Shown here: in pieces, positions 47,368-59,208 of the stretch
How the letters are laid out: every line of letters begins with the position of its first letter
Position numbering within the stretch: position 1 is the stretch's first letter
Assembly (NCBI GenBank): GCA_023213395.1
Contig: CM041465.1
Coordinates: 127,045,741-127,109,740, forward strand
Direction: 5' to 3'
Length of the DNA: 64,000 bases
DNA from: Cycas panzhihuaensis
Taxonomy: Eukaryota; Cycadophyta
Position numbers and translations under genes: made by a program
Notes under the pieces: generated by a model
Told to the model about the DNA's origin: nothing
What the model saw: only the letters and a program-made list of their open reading frames with translations
The model's database searches: none

Positions 47368-49183
47368 CCACCTTTTCAATTAGTGTCTAAAAATATATAT
47401 TTTTTACTGTTACATCTTGAAGGGGTAACACGCACATACTAGATGTTAGCCAAAATAATAGATTCAATATGACTTGAAGGATCTTGCCTACGTGTCCCCA
47501 TGAACTTTAGAATATCAAAGAAGAGGGTAAATTACATGAGAGAAGATTAGATAAAATAGGATTCCTCTTAAACTCTTCATTTGACTTTCTCCATAAAGAA
47601 TAAGAGGATTTCTGATGATTTATAAATATAGGTTTAGGAGCTCCTCCAAAAGTAAGATGTCACTAAGAGGGAGGAGGTTAAATTAATGAGATATTAGTAT
47701 TTGGCTAGATAGTTTGAGATATAAAGTTTACCCCTTACAAATGACTTCTAATCATATTATTGGATGGCTAACTAAATGACTCACCTGACTATTATAGTCC
47801 TTTTATGAACCAGAAACAAGTTAAAAGTGTGAATAAAACCATGATAATGAGTTGGATTCCAAGGAAAAATTATGCTACTCAACTAAGATAAGGTGTCACA
47901 ATTAGGCATTAGAGTCATTTAACTATTTGGAGTGGGTCTAACTACTAGTGGAGGGGTTCCAATTAGGCTTAACAAGCCCTAAATATCACAAGGTATGAAA
48001 CTAGGTGTTATCATAGCTTCTACCACTCATCCTCCTAAATTGTTATGAAAAGTCATTATCAAACTAGAAGAGAGGCTATACTCGTACTTGAATCATTGTT
48101 GGGTCCTTTAGGAAGTTGAAGAATTTTAGATATTGTTACCTTGGAAAACGGAAAAGACTTATAAGATGAAATCCTTGGAATCTTTAAATTTATATTACAC
48201 TTAAAAGTACCAAAAGTCCATGGTCAAATGGATAGATCTACTAACTTATTGGTAATCTCAGGAACTTTAGAAATACAATAATTATAGCTTAAGAATTTAT
48301 GATATATAGGAATATGATTATATATCCTATGACAATCTTAGAAAATCTAATAACACAACAATTATAGGGCAAAAGAGAATCTAAGAAACTAGGAGGAATG
48401 AAACTAACAACAAATGAGATAATATCTTAGCTTGGATTAGGTAGGTTTGGTAGCTCCTTAGTATGGCAGTTGGTGATGTTCCCTAGTTGTAAATGGCTTT
48501 GGTATATGCCTAAGAAATTTAGAGGAAACCATGAATAGCCTCTATTGAAAAGGAAGTATCGGTATGCATATGTGAGATGAACTAAATGTTGTCGAAGATA
48601 GAATCCTAACTAAAATATAAGATAAATAAATTAATTAAATTAAATCAATTAGACAAGTAACTTAAAAGAGAAGAATCAATGCAAGAAACATACTAATAAC
48701 AATCCTAAAAGATAGACTTGGAGATAAGTAGACTACCTGAACTAGGCATCAAGCATCTAGATAATAGTTAATACCTAATCTAGTGGCCAAACTATTGGGG
48801 ATTCCTACAAGTAGAGGATGGCCACATATAACTATCTTATATAAGATTAAAGTCAAGAACTCAAACTATATTCTTCTAAGGCATAAGACTAGCCTACTAA
48901 GGTCATGAACTAATTTATCTCTTAAAAAAGGGGTTAATTGAAAGGAGGAATTGAGGAAAATCTAATCAAGAGTGTAATGCAATCAGTTATTCTTTCAATC
49001 ACATATGATTTAGAGAATAATGCTTCTCCCCCAAGATAAAAATTGATTTGAAAACTTTAAGTATGAAAAAGAAATAAAGGAAAAGATGTAGTTTCAAATT
49101 GAAATAACAAGTAACTACTAATATGATCATAGAATTAGGTAACTGAAACTAAACATGTAACCAACCATAGTACATGCACAAGT
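47368..49183. other. Unassigned AT-rich sequence
   Basis: No domain recognised. Some + strand stretches look faintly coding (for example around 48010-48480) but I could not assign them. Confidence 0.4.
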
Positions 49184-49581
49184 TGTTAAAACATTGTAAT
49201 GACACCTTCATTTCTGTGTAAATTATATGCATTATATATATATATATATTGTAAAGTATAAGTGACCCTTATTATAAATTTAATCTTATTTTGTAATCAT
49301 GTTAGGTTTTTCGTATGTGTTGTTAAGTTAGCTAATGATATTCATGTAAATCTTGACATAATTCTTATAAATTAAGCTTCACCAAATTCATTTGTATATT
49401 GGATCTGAGATTATATGGAAGCTCTGCCAGTTTGGAGCCTCACATGGTGACCAATTTGCCTATGAATCATTACAAATCACTGTTATGCTCTCATTTTGAA
49501 TGTTTATTACATTATTTTAGTTATTTAACTTTGTTTTGTGATAGATGCACATAGATTTTAGATCTTGGATGAGCTTTAACA
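49184..49581 (+). repeat. 5' LTR, copia type
   Basis: Starts TGTTAAAACATT and ends GAGCTTTAACA, so it has TG..CA ends and short inverted repeats (TGTTAAA/TTTAACA). A Met-tRNA-type primer site follows at once. Length 398 bp. It probably belongs to the outer copia element whose gag begins at 51540; no 3' partner is in the window. Confidence 0.75.
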
Positions 49582-49593
49582 TGGTATTAGAGC
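49582..49593 (+). other. Primer binding site of the outer copia element
   Basis: TGGTATTAGAGC: one C-to-T change from the standard Met-tRNA primer site, directly after the LTR. Confidence 0.8.
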
Positions 49594-51539
49594 TTGCATG
49601 TGATTTGCATTATAGATTTTTAAGAAACTATTGAAGAAAGGAGGCCCATTTCCTTATAATGGCACCCTGTTCTCATATTTTCTTTATTATTCTATTAATT
49701 TCTTAGTACACACAGCCATTTTGACATGATTGTAGGCCATATCTAGCTTGTTTCAACCTTATAATACCATTATTCAACCTAATTATAGTACCACATTCTC
49801 ATAGTTCTAGTTTTTGAATAAAAATGTAGGAAACAACTCTGTTTCACATCATTCCAACCCTAGGTTGAATCAAATATATTTGTTGGAGCTTTGCCTACAT
49901 TCCTAATGGTGTGCTAATTATGTTCCTAGTCTGTAAGGGATCATACAAAGGAATTTTAAGTAGATCTAAGCTTCATTTTTATTAGAATTACTCCCAACAC
50001 CTCTTAGCTTCTCACAGTCTATTTTCACCTATTTTGGCATCATTTAAACTCAAATAAGCTTTAATAGTCTTCATCTAGACCTTATGTCCCCCCATGAGTG
50101 ATCTTGGAGTAAATTCCATTCAAAATCATTGACATTTACCTCTTATTTCTTTACATGAGTCACCCAACATTGTACCGATTCACGTGAAGTCTACGATGGC
50201 CAAAACTTTAAAAAAATTTATATTTTCATAAAGTGTGATTTAATTAATTCAAATTTGATATTTCTTATGAATTCAGAGATCTAACCCCCTTAGAGTAGTC
50301 ATATTCTTTATCATATGACTATAGTTTAATAAAAAAATGGCAAATTTTGAATCAACATAACTTGTTTTTAATATTTTTTACAAAAAATAAAAAGTTTATT
50401 TCATATTTGATAAACTTTTAAGTGCACTATCACCTTAGCTACATTAGTCAGTGGTCATATGTCATTGTTTAATGACTAGGGGCTACTTTATAAAGGGGCT
50501 TAAGCCCATCCTTCTCAATGTTTTTGCATAAAGGGATACCTATCACTTTTTTCTATAATATCTTTTTAATAAGGTGTCTATTTTTCAAACCATTTAAATT
50601 GCCTAATTTGAGCTTGTTTTGTAGAAGTTATAGGCTAGCAAAGTTAAAATTAGTGTTTGAGATTCTTTATACCTTTTTCTCATCTTTTAAAGGCCAAATT
50701 CTATTTTTCATAAGTTCTTTAACTATTATATACTATTGTTGATCATTAATTAGTTGTCTTAATCTATTTTTTAATCTAACACAGTGCTTATGGTTAGTTT
50801 TTTATAAGTGTGATCCCTAGAAGATTGAAGTGGCTCTTTTTAGTACAAGTTAACTCAAAGAGCATTATAAACCTTTTATTATCCTTTAATTTCTTTTATT
50901 TTCATCTTATTTTTTAATTTTTTTTTTTTTAAAGGAACTCTTACTTGTAACAACTCATATTAAAAAATTAATATTAACACATTAACTAAGATTAATCCCA
51001 ACTAATCACATCTATACTAGCCTTACAAGGGAAATGGATAGGACCCCCGAAGTTACCACTCCATATATACCATTGGTCTTTCTCTAATTTACTAAGGAAA
51101 CCTTTGGCTACTAGGTGTATTAAGTGGCAAGCTAATGTGGCAAACTTCATATTGGATATTAGAGACCAAACTAGACTCAAAGGGGGTGAGTGCCTTGGTT
51201 GGTTAAGTTTTGATTACTAGATTTGTCACTAGGCATAAGTCCAGTGTAGGTGGATATATAAATCAGGGGTATATTTGACCTTCATAGCAACCCAGATACT
51301 AAGGTATATAGAGTCTTGAGCTCATATACTAGAATATAAGGTTCATAGTTTTTCACTTGTAAGCAGGCACCACTAGACATAATAGTAACCAAGAACTTTC
51401 TTGGAGACCCTTTAAACTTAAAATTCTAGATTATCAGCCCTTTAGATAGATTAATATATGAGAATACAAACCTTAAAGATACAAAACAAAAAAACACTTA
51501 GAAAATAACAACATAAATGCTATTATTTAATTAAACTTA
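49594..51539 (+). other. Long leader between primer site and outer copia gag
   Basis: About 1.95 kb with no recognised domain. Copia leaders are usually far shorter, so it may hold an unrecognised insertion, or the LTR and the gag may come from different elements. Confidence 0.45.
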
Positions 51540-51792
51540 ATGGCATCAACAATTTCATCCTTTAGAAAAAAATAAATGAAAAACCTATTTATCATGAATG
51601 ATTTTTGGATTCATATTAATGGTGACGTACCCTTACCTAGACCAATACAAGACCTTAATGAACCTAACATCATAATTCCTCTTCATCCTATAGCTTAAGG
51701 TAACTTTAAAGCTAAGGATAATGTTAGCTTGTCCTTCCTCCACTTATCAGTAGAAGACTAAGTGGACCAAAATATTAAGACAACCCAAATCT
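51540..51792 (+). pseudogene. Outer copia gag, N-terminal part, broken by insertion
   Basis: The ATG at 51540 starts MASTISSFRKK; the frame continues FWIHINGDVPLPRPIQDLNE, then VSLSFLHLSVED and DQNIKTTQ. This is the N-terminal part of a copia gag. It is cut at 51792 by the inner copia element, and the same gag resumes at 59584 (SMDYSLCSL, ERKDES). Confidence 0.8.
51788..51792. repeat. Target site duplication of the inner copia element, left
   Basis: AATCT here and AACCT at 59584-59588: four of five bases agree, the difference being a C/T transition. Confidence 0.75.
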
Positions 51793-52169
51793 TCTTAGAA
51801 GGTAATACATATTGAATATAATTGGTTAAGTTATAGTTCATGTATGAGCAATCAAACATAAAGGCTAAATATAATTAGACGAGATAAAGGCCAAATATGA
51901 TTAGGTTAAGATAAAGGACAAATGTGATTGGTTACAAACGAGGCATATATACCTATAAGATAACTATAAGTATACATGTAGTATAAGATATTATAGAATG
52001 AGAGATCATATATATAGAGTATGAGATTACATAGTGTGAGTTTTTGGTATTAGTTTTTTAGATATAATCATGATCTTTTGATATGTTGAGCTCTATTATG
52101 GCACTACTCTGATGTTGTTATCTTAATTCTGGTTATGCTATTTTGTGTATTTGATTTTATTTTCTAATA
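51793..52169 (+). repeat. 5' LTR of the inner copia element
   Basis: Starts TCTTAGAAGGTAATACATATTG and ends TTTCTAATA; matches 59209-59583. The expected ends TGTTAGAA..TTCTAACA have decayed at both sides. Directly followed by the primer site. Confidence 0.93.
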
Positions 52170-52181
52170 TGGTATCAGAGC
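52170..52181 (+). other. Primer binding site of the inner copia element
   Basis: TGGTATCAGAGC, an exact Met-tRNA-type site directly after the LTR. Confidence 0.95.
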
Positions 52182-52836
52182 TATGGTGAAATAAAGAAGT
52201 TAAATCAAAGCTTATGGTGAAAAAGTGAAGTTGAAAAAGAGCATTTGGTAAAGACATAGCCTGAAATGAGGGGTCATAATGAAGTTCTGTTGAATCAAAG
52301 ATTACCATATACTATTGGTACATTAAGCCTATTCTATAAGTCATAAAGTTATCAATTTTTATCAATTAATTTGCTTATTGATTATCCACTATTACTTTGA
52401 GTCTATTATTGAAGAGTTTATAGCCTATTTAAAGAAGAAATTTGTCAAAAATCTATCAAAAGGCCTACTTTTGTGAGTGAATCCTTGATTTCATTTACAA
52501 ACGAGAAAGTCTATTTGATTCCAAATTACTTAGTTTAACCCTACTACTTATTAGATCTTTATGTCTTTATCATTATTTTATCTATTATGGTTTGTTGGCC
52601 TTTTTAATTGGGACTTTTCTTACTATTATATCGAAGCCAAAGTATAAATCTACCATTGCAGCATATCCTTAGTTTTAATTTTATCCTACTTCTATTTTTT
52701 TATTAATTTGCTAGTTGTAACCCTTAAAATATTAAGCTTATCATCAAGAGTATTGATACCTCTATTGTATATTTAAACCCTTAATTGTCATGACCTATTC
52801 ATGAGGGTGAAGTTACTTACATTATGATCTAGTGTT
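52182..52836 (+). other. Leader of the inner copia element before the captured block
   Basis: No reading frame recognised. Another ACTTAC (a donor-like GTAAGT on the - strand) occurs near 52814. Confidence 0.5.
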
Positions 52837-52842
52837 ACTTAC

Positions 52843-53031
52843 CCTATATGCACCAGTGACAAGAAGCCCATCAGACATGCCAAGAGCTGAACCCTTGGCA
52901 TGTGTTTGTTGAAGGATGGAATGATTAGTCTCATACCAATCTCCTATAAGGATTGTATAATCTGCTATAGGGTCTAGAAACAAAACTAAAATTCTAAGAC
53001 ATCTTAGAATCCTTAAGCCCCTAAATCCTCC
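52843..53031 (-). pseudogene. Captured fragment of an SKU5-like / multicopper-oxidase-like gene
   Basis: On the - strand, residues about 64-126 of the open frame 53220-52822 read GGFRGLRI, then LVLFLDPIADYTILIGDWYE, TNHSILQQT and GSALGMSDGLLV. Plant SKU5-similar (monocopper-oxidase-like, cell-wall or GPI-anchored) proteins have the same order: GG(F/Y)G.IRI, a Pro-rich link, D(Y/F)T.LIGDWY..H..L...LD.G..L..PDG(L/V)LING. The fragment ends exactly at GTAAGT (52842-52837), a good splice-donor sequence, so the source was probably unspliced genomic DNA. It covers only a small part of a roughly 550-residue protein. Copper-binding residues are not in this part. It is in antisense to the retrotransposon. 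Confidence 0.75.
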
Positions 53032-53033
53032 AG

Positions 53034-53313
53034 GTTTTCCATTCTCTTTTGTAAGGAAACTAATAGTTGGCATTAATTCTTCATCTTTAGATTCAACATC
53101 TTTCCCATCTAGGCCCCCATATTCTTCAACTTGAATAACTATAGAGTATCCATAATATAAAATACTCCTAGATTGCAAGTTGTGAGATAACTTGAACTCC
53201 TTCTCAAATACCAAATCCACTGAAATTTAGTCACAATTTCCATGAGATAAGGTCCCAAGCAAGAGCCTCTTCTCATCTTTATAAACAAAGAGTGATGTAG
53301 ACAGAGATTTCTT
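53034..53313 (-). pseudogene. Captured fragment of an HD2-type histone deacetylase gene
   Basis: The - strand frame reads KKSLSTSLFVYKDEKRLLLG, TLSHGNCD, a stop at an expected Gln codon, then ISVDLVFEKEFKLSHN, SILYYGY and an acidic run EEYGGLDGKDVESKDEE. Plant HD2 (HDT) proteins, a plant-specific nucleolar nucleoplasmin-like group linked to histone deacetylation, carry this N-terminal order: a beta-strand with (L/V)(L/V)LGTLS, DLVFEKEFELSHN, (V/I).F.GY, then an acidic region. Only about 93 codons are present, lacking the Met-Glu-Phe-Trp start and the C-terminus. It joins the SKU5-like fragment at about 53032 and the LRR fragment near 53320-53345, across a run of A/T. Confidence 0.75.
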
Positions 53314-53344
53314 TTTAAAAAAAAATGAGGGTGCCTAATAGGTT

Positions 53345-53900
53345 ATACCTAAAGGAGATCTGTATAATCTTGCATTACTAATAAAGGATACCCAACCAAA
53401 TTTTTGCATTATTAAATTATTAAGAATAGGTTCAATAAGATTGTTAAAAGAAATGTTGAAATAACCTAACTGAGAGACATTTTGCTAAGAGAAAAAGAGA
53501 TCATTCCTATCAATAAATTTTTTAACAAATCTAGATATTTCATCTCAATTGGGTTTCCAAGCCTTGAAGGAATAGTGCCATTGATTCCATTATAATGAAA
53601 ATCTAAGTGCCTCAAATATGTAATATTGTAAAGCTTCTTATGGATAGGGCCATCTAGTAAAAACCTACAATTGGCCAATATTATACAATGTAGATCTATA
53701 TGATCTATATTATTCATCCTATTTTCTCTTATCAACAATTTCTTATTTTTGTTAGTAGTTTCAATTGGTTTGAAGGCCAAATTACCTCCTTGGGTTCTCC
53801 CATTTTGTGGATCTTCTTAATCGAAAGGGTCACATTGTTTACATTTGGTTCCACTACCATCAAAACCCTAAACCTATTATGTTGATCCTATGCATCTGTT
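53345..53900 (-). pseudogene. Captured fragment of a leucine-rich-repeat receptor gene
   Basis: The - strand gives LRR units: LHCIILANCRFLLDGPIHKK, then ITYLRHLDFHYNGINGTIPS, RLGNPIEMKYLDLLKNLLIG, FSLSKMS, and after a 1-base shift QLGYFNISFNNL, EPILNNL and FISNARLYRSPLG. The last part resembles the motif just before the membrane span of LRR receptor-like kinases and proteins (GPIP..L...F..F.GN.GLCG.PL). No membrane span or kinase domain follows; the sequence changes to the HD2-like fragment. The exact family within LRR receptors cannot be told from this. Confidence 0.75.
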
Positions 53901-54868
53901 GATGTTTCTCTTGCATGACCTTTCCACTTATGGAAACCCTCAAAGTGATGCCTATGGATTTATCTGTAAATCACTATTAGAGAATCACATTTAATTAATA
54001 TGTGTTTAATTACAATTACAAGACCATCAATCATCTCTATTGACAACTCTTCCATTGATGTCCATGGTAAAATGGACTAGATTTTTTGAAATTTATTAGA
54101 TCAATTGAAATTTAAGTAACTTTTGGCAGATTTGGTCATGTATCCTTTATTAAATGTCGATTTATTTAATCTTATCTTCTTCTTCTTTTTTTTTGTAAAG
54201 TATTTTAAAATTTTAATCAAATTGAAATTATGTTTCAAATCTACAGAGCCCTCTTTGAGATAGCAGGCAGTCACGTAGAGTTATCAAGTGACCAATGTTA
54301 AAGCGAAAGGGGTTAAATGCCCTCCAATTCATTTTTTTATTTATTTTAAAGTATATGTGCCTTTTTAGTTATGACTTTGTAACTAGGAGACTAATTTATG
54401 AACCCTCTAAACCATTGGAAAGATATTTCAAAGATGATCATTTTGATATATTATTTGAAGTATTTTTGAGCTTTCTTCATTAAGATATTTTTAGTTAAAG
54501 TTAACACTTTATTTGGAACCTTATGTAGTAACTAACAAAGTAATTTTTCATATTTATTGATAATCATTTGATGTAATATCTTGAGCAACATTTCACAGAT
54601 ATCATAGTTGAATATTTGGACCTAAGGGAAGTTTGTTTCAAACCTTAGTGGTAGCCTTATTAAGCTCATTAATAAAATTTAAAAGAGGTAGAAGGTGATC
54701 CCAATTGAAGGGATAAGTGTTGGTAATGCATATCTCATTTTAAAAGGATATTTATGTGTTTGTTTACACACACTCTCTAATACTTTTGATTGTAATCATG
54801 ATTGATCATAATTAATTTACATTTGTTCCTAATTTTGTAAATCTTAGATTGCTCAAACTTCATTTATA
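53901..54868 (+). other. Leader of the inner copia element after the captured block
   Basis: No domain recognised on either strand. It may contain further captured intron or flank sequence. Confidence 0.4.
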
Positions 54869-55980
54869 ATGGATAATCTACTATTAATTCCTGAGCTTAA
54901 TGGATGCAACTATTTCATATGGTCAAGAAGAATGAAGCCTACTTTACAATCTAAGCAATTATGAAAGATTGTTTTAGAAGGTCATATTACTCATGTTCTT
55001 ATTTCCCCTACTATTGATTGAATCCTAATTAAGAAACATTAAAAGAGGAATTAGAAAAGAAAGATAGTAAAGTAATTGCCTTTATATTCAATAATGTGCT
55101 TGATGAGATATTTCCTCGCATCTATAATCTCTCTACTTCTCATGCTATTTAGACTACCTTAAAAACATCATTTGAAGGAAGTATAAATACTAAGATTTAA
55201 ACATTGAGAAGAAACTTTGAGAATCTTAAAATATATACTACAGAATTAGTTAATTCTTTTATCACTAGAGTCTAAGATCTTGTAAATCAATTAGGTGCAT
55301 TAAGTGAATAAATACTTGAGAAAAGAGTTGTCAAGAAAATTTTAAGATGAAAAAGTGAAATACGGAAATTTAAAATAGTGACTACAACTATTGAAGTGAC
55401 AAGAGACTTATCAATATTGATAATTGATGAGTTATTATTAATATTATTGACAAAAGAGGAAAAAAAGAGTTCCCTTAATAATTTAGAACAAGACTTTGCT
55501 TTTAAGGCTTCCATAAGAGGAAAGTTCAAGAGATTACCAAATCAAAGAACTAATACACCATTGACATATGGTTATAGTCAAGGAAACTCTAGACAAGAAC
55601 AAGGACAATGACAAGGATAAGAAGGAGCATCTTCATCAAGCTATAGACAAGGTAACTTTGGATATAGATAAAGACAGGGAGGAACATCTTTATTAAACCA
55701 TAGACAAAGCAATTTCAAACATGGATATGGTCAAAGGAAGGAGAAGTAAGAGAATCTTTATCAAACTATAGTTAATGAAATTTTAGATATAAATATGAAT
55801 AAGGACAATATGGACAAAGAGGAATATTGAAAGGAAGAAACTATTCAAGAGAAAGGAATCCCACATCATCAAGAGAAAGAGGTAGAACACCACCAAGAGG
55901 AATTGAAAGAGGAAGAAGTTCTACTATTTTTTGTTATAAATATGGAATGGAAGGACACTATTCATATGAGTGTCAATAAG
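54869..55980 (+). pseudogene. Gag of the inner copia element
   Basis: Starts at the ATG at 54869: MDNLLLIPELNGCNYFIWSR, then RMKPTLQS. The frame 55378-55611 carries the end of the UBN2-type gag segment (VTTTIEVTRDLSILIIDELL). A Gln/Gly/Ser/Tyr-rich part with repeated SYRQGNFGY-like units lies at about 55560-55830. The zinc knuckle is at about 55930-55976 and reads CYKYGMEGHYSYEC, where the second Cys of CX2CX4HX4C has become Tyr. Stops at Gln codons throughout. Confidence 0.85.
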
Positions 55981-56054
55981 ATAACATGGTTAATACTACA
56001 ACTAAAAGAGAATAGAACATTTTCTATACAAGCTTGAATGTTCAAACTTCCAAT

Positions 56055-57100
56055 AGGAAAGATGAATGGTATATTGATTCTAGCTATTCAAGTCATATGT
56101 CCTATAATATAGATGTATTTTCTAAGATCCATGAAGAAAATAATGAAAGGAAAGTGGTATTTGGAAACGATAATACACATGAAGACCAAGGATAAGGAGT
56201 TGTCATAATTCAAACTAAAAGTAGAGCAAATAATAATATTCAAAATGTCTTATTTATAGTTGGATTGAGAAGAAACTTGTTATTTGTTGACTAAATGATG
56301 GAATAAAAGTATAGAATATTCTTTGATAATAGAGAATGAAAAATAAGTGATAAGTTAAATAATGGTGTTATTGTTGCAAGAGGCCAAATGATGAAGGATA
56401 GATTATTTAAACTTGTACTTTCTCTACCTTTATAAGTATTGAATATTTCTATCTCAAATAATAACATACTTTGACATCATAGATTTTTCCATCTTAATTA
56501 TAATACACTTAGTACCTTACAAAGGAAAAGTATGGTTACAAGACTTCTAGTCATTCAAAGTAATAATAGTGTTTGAAAAGGTTGTATTTATAAAAAATAG
56601 CACAGAGAACATTTTCCTTATTCAAATTTATAATTCAGATATCCACTCTAATTATCTCATGCTAATTTATATGGCCCAATGAGGACTCTAACTATTGGAA
56701 ATACTAGATTATTCCTAATTCTTATTGATGATTTTATAAGGAAAATTTGAGTATATTTCTGAAAAGAAAAGTCTAAAATATTTTTGAGATTTGTTGAATT
56801 CAGAATAATGATTAAAAAAAAAAGTGATTACAAATTGAAAACACTTCGTTTAAACAAATGGAGGTGAGTTTATCTCAAATGATTTCAAAGATTTCTATAA
56901 AAGAGTTGGGATAAGAAGGTAATTTACCACTCTATATACACCTCAATAAAATAGAGTAGTTAAAAGAAAAATCAGAATAATTATAAAATGGTCAGATGTA
57001 TGTTGAAGACCAAAGAACGAAGTAATGAATATTGGGTTGAAGCAATAAGTACTGTTGTATATTTATTGAATAGAAGTCCTATAAAGGCAATTGGGAACTT
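56055..57100 (+). pseudogene. Protease and integrase of the inner copia element
   Basis: Protease: DEWYIDSSYSSHMSYNID near 56062-56115 (normally WY.DSG.S.HM). GAG-pre-integrase: FFHLNYNTLSTLQRK near 56485-56530. Integrase core: HANLYGPMRTLTIGNTR near 56660-56710, LILIDDFIRKI near 56718-56750, then LYTPQ and VVKRK near 56932-56970. The order is protease-integrase before reverse transcriptase, which is diagnostic of copia. Several stops and frameshifts. Confidence 0.85.
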
Positions 57101-57689
57101 AACTTCTAAAAATTGTTAGAAAAGATACAATCCATATATTTTACATTTGAAAATATTTAGGTGTGTTCCTTATGCTCACGCTTTTGATTGAAAAAGATCT
57201 AACTAGAAAATAAAAGTATCAAGTAGTTTTTTATGGGTTACTCAAGTGAAAGAAAAGCCTATAGATTATTTGAACTAGTTGCAAGGAAATTTATAGTAAA
57301 TAGAGATGTATTTTTTGATGAAAATGCAATCTATAAAATTAAAGAAGATAGAGGAAAATAGGTTGTTGTTGAAGTAAATTCAGAACCATTTTCACTTTAG
57401 ACTTTACTTTTATCAACTCAAAGTTTAAGATAAGATTCAAGTTTTACTCCAGGATCATCATCATTAAGTCAAGAATATACTACTCCAAGCTCATCATCCT
57501 CAAGTTAAGAAAATACCATATGATCTACTCCATATTCATCTCCATCAAGTTAAGAACAAGCTATGGGTCTAAAATAGCTAGTTAGAAGTCATAATCTAGA
57601 AGCTAAAGGTAACTAGATCTCAAGCTAAAGTTAATTATTCATTGATGTCTCAAGTTGAAAAAAATAATGAGCCACAAATATATGAAGAA

Positions 57690-58440
57690 GCTATTATGAA
57701 AGATGATTGGGTTGAAGTTATGGAAATAAAATATAATTCCTTAATAAAAAATAAAACTTAAGATTTGGTTGAGTTACCTACTGATAATGAAGTAATATAA
57801 ACAAAATAAGTTTTCAAAACCAAGTATAAATCTAATGGTACTATTGATAAATATAAGGTAAGACTTATGGCCAAAGGTTATACTTAGTAAGAACTAATTG
57901 ATTATAAAGAAACCTTTACTCCAATTGCTAAGATGGATATAATCAGAAGTATCCTAGCTTTAACTACTTATTAAGGATGGATCATTTATCAAATGGATGT
58001 CAAGTTAGTATTTCTCAATGGATACATTGATGAAGAGATCTATGTTACACAACATGAAGGACTTGAAAATCATGGAAAAGACCACTTAGTGTGTAAGTTA
58101 AAGAAAGTTGTATATAGACTAAAATTAGCTCTAACAGCTTGGTACTTTAGAAATAATAAGTATTTTTAAGATAAAGGATTTTAAAAATATCCATCAGATT
58201 TAGATTTATATGTCAAAATTACAAATACTTTAATTCTTATATTTTCTTTTTATATGGATGATCTTATTTACACAAATAATAATGATGAAATATTCTAGAA
58301 ATTCAAGGATGATATGAATTCAGAATTTGAGATGATACACCTAGGACAATTGCATTGCTTCCTTGGTGAGGAGATTTGGCAAGGTGAAGAAGGAATCCAT
58401 ATGTCTTAGAGTAAATATTCTATGGATATATTAAAGAAAT
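57690..58440 (+). pseudogene. Reverse transcriptase of the inner copia element
   Basis: Reads EAIMKDDWVEVMEIKYNSLI, NGTIDKYKVRLMAKGYT, ETFTPIAKMDIIRSILALTT, IYQMDVKLVFLNGYIDEEIY, the catalytic FYMDDLIY near 58247-58270 with both Asp kept, and LHCFLGEEIWQGEEGIHMS. Stops interrupt it at Gln/Trp positions. It is the best-preserved catalytic core among the old elements. Confidence 0.88.
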
Positions 58441-59208
58441 TTAACATGAGTAAATATAAGTCAAGTTTTACTCTTATTGAATTTAGATTAAACTTAGATA
58501 AAAGTGAAGATTCTGTTTCAATTAATCCTATTCTGCATTATCAATTGATAGGAAATTTGATTTACTTAGTCAATACTCAACCTAACATAGTATATGCAAT
58601 GAACTTAACTTCAAGATACATATCAAAACCAAAGGAACAACACTAGAAAGTAGTAAAGAGGATCCTTAGATACATCAAATGTACTTTAAACTACAAACAT
58701 TAGTACATTCCATCAAAAGAACTCAGATTGATTGGATATTTAGATGCAGATTGGGCTATTGATATTGAGGACAAAAAATTAATTTTAGGATATGTATTCA
58801 ATGTTGGATCGGTATCTATATCTTGGAATGTAAAGAAATAACCATTTATTTCTTTATTGATAGCAGAAGCAAAATATAAAGTAGTTGAGTTAGCAAGAAG
58901 ATAAGTAATTTGGCTTAGAAGAATTCTTGAAGACATTCATCAACCTCACCATGAACCAATAATGATCTTTTGTGATAATGAGTGTATAATTCAAATGACT
59001 AAGAATCCAGTCGTGCACAATAGAATAAATCACATGGATATCAGACAGCACTACATCATAGAACTCATTTATAATTAAGAAGTTTAGCTTCAATATAGTA
59101 AAATAGAAGGCCGAGTTACAAATATTCTTACCAAGGCATTATCAAAGAACAAGCATATCCAACTTAGACAAAATTTTGGTATACATCTAAATGTGCATTA
59201 TCGGGGAG
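58441..59208 (+). pseudogene. RNase H and C-terminus of the inner copia element
   Basis: The open frame 58422-58646 (INPILHYQLIGNLIYLVNTQ, PNIVYAMNLTSRYISKPKEQ) leads into RNase H: LIGYLDADWAIDIEDKK, GYVFNVGSVSISW, LLIAEAKYKVVELARR, IFCDNECIIQMTKNPV, MDIRQHYI. The tail KALSKNKHIQL ends at a short purine tract CGGGGAG (59202-59208) directly before the 3' LTR. Confidence 0.88.

Noticed and set aside
52822-53220. Treating the 132-codon - strand frame as one intact novel gene
   Set aside because: Its two halves read as pieces of unrelated protein families, it starts without a proper ATG, and it ends just past a splice donor.
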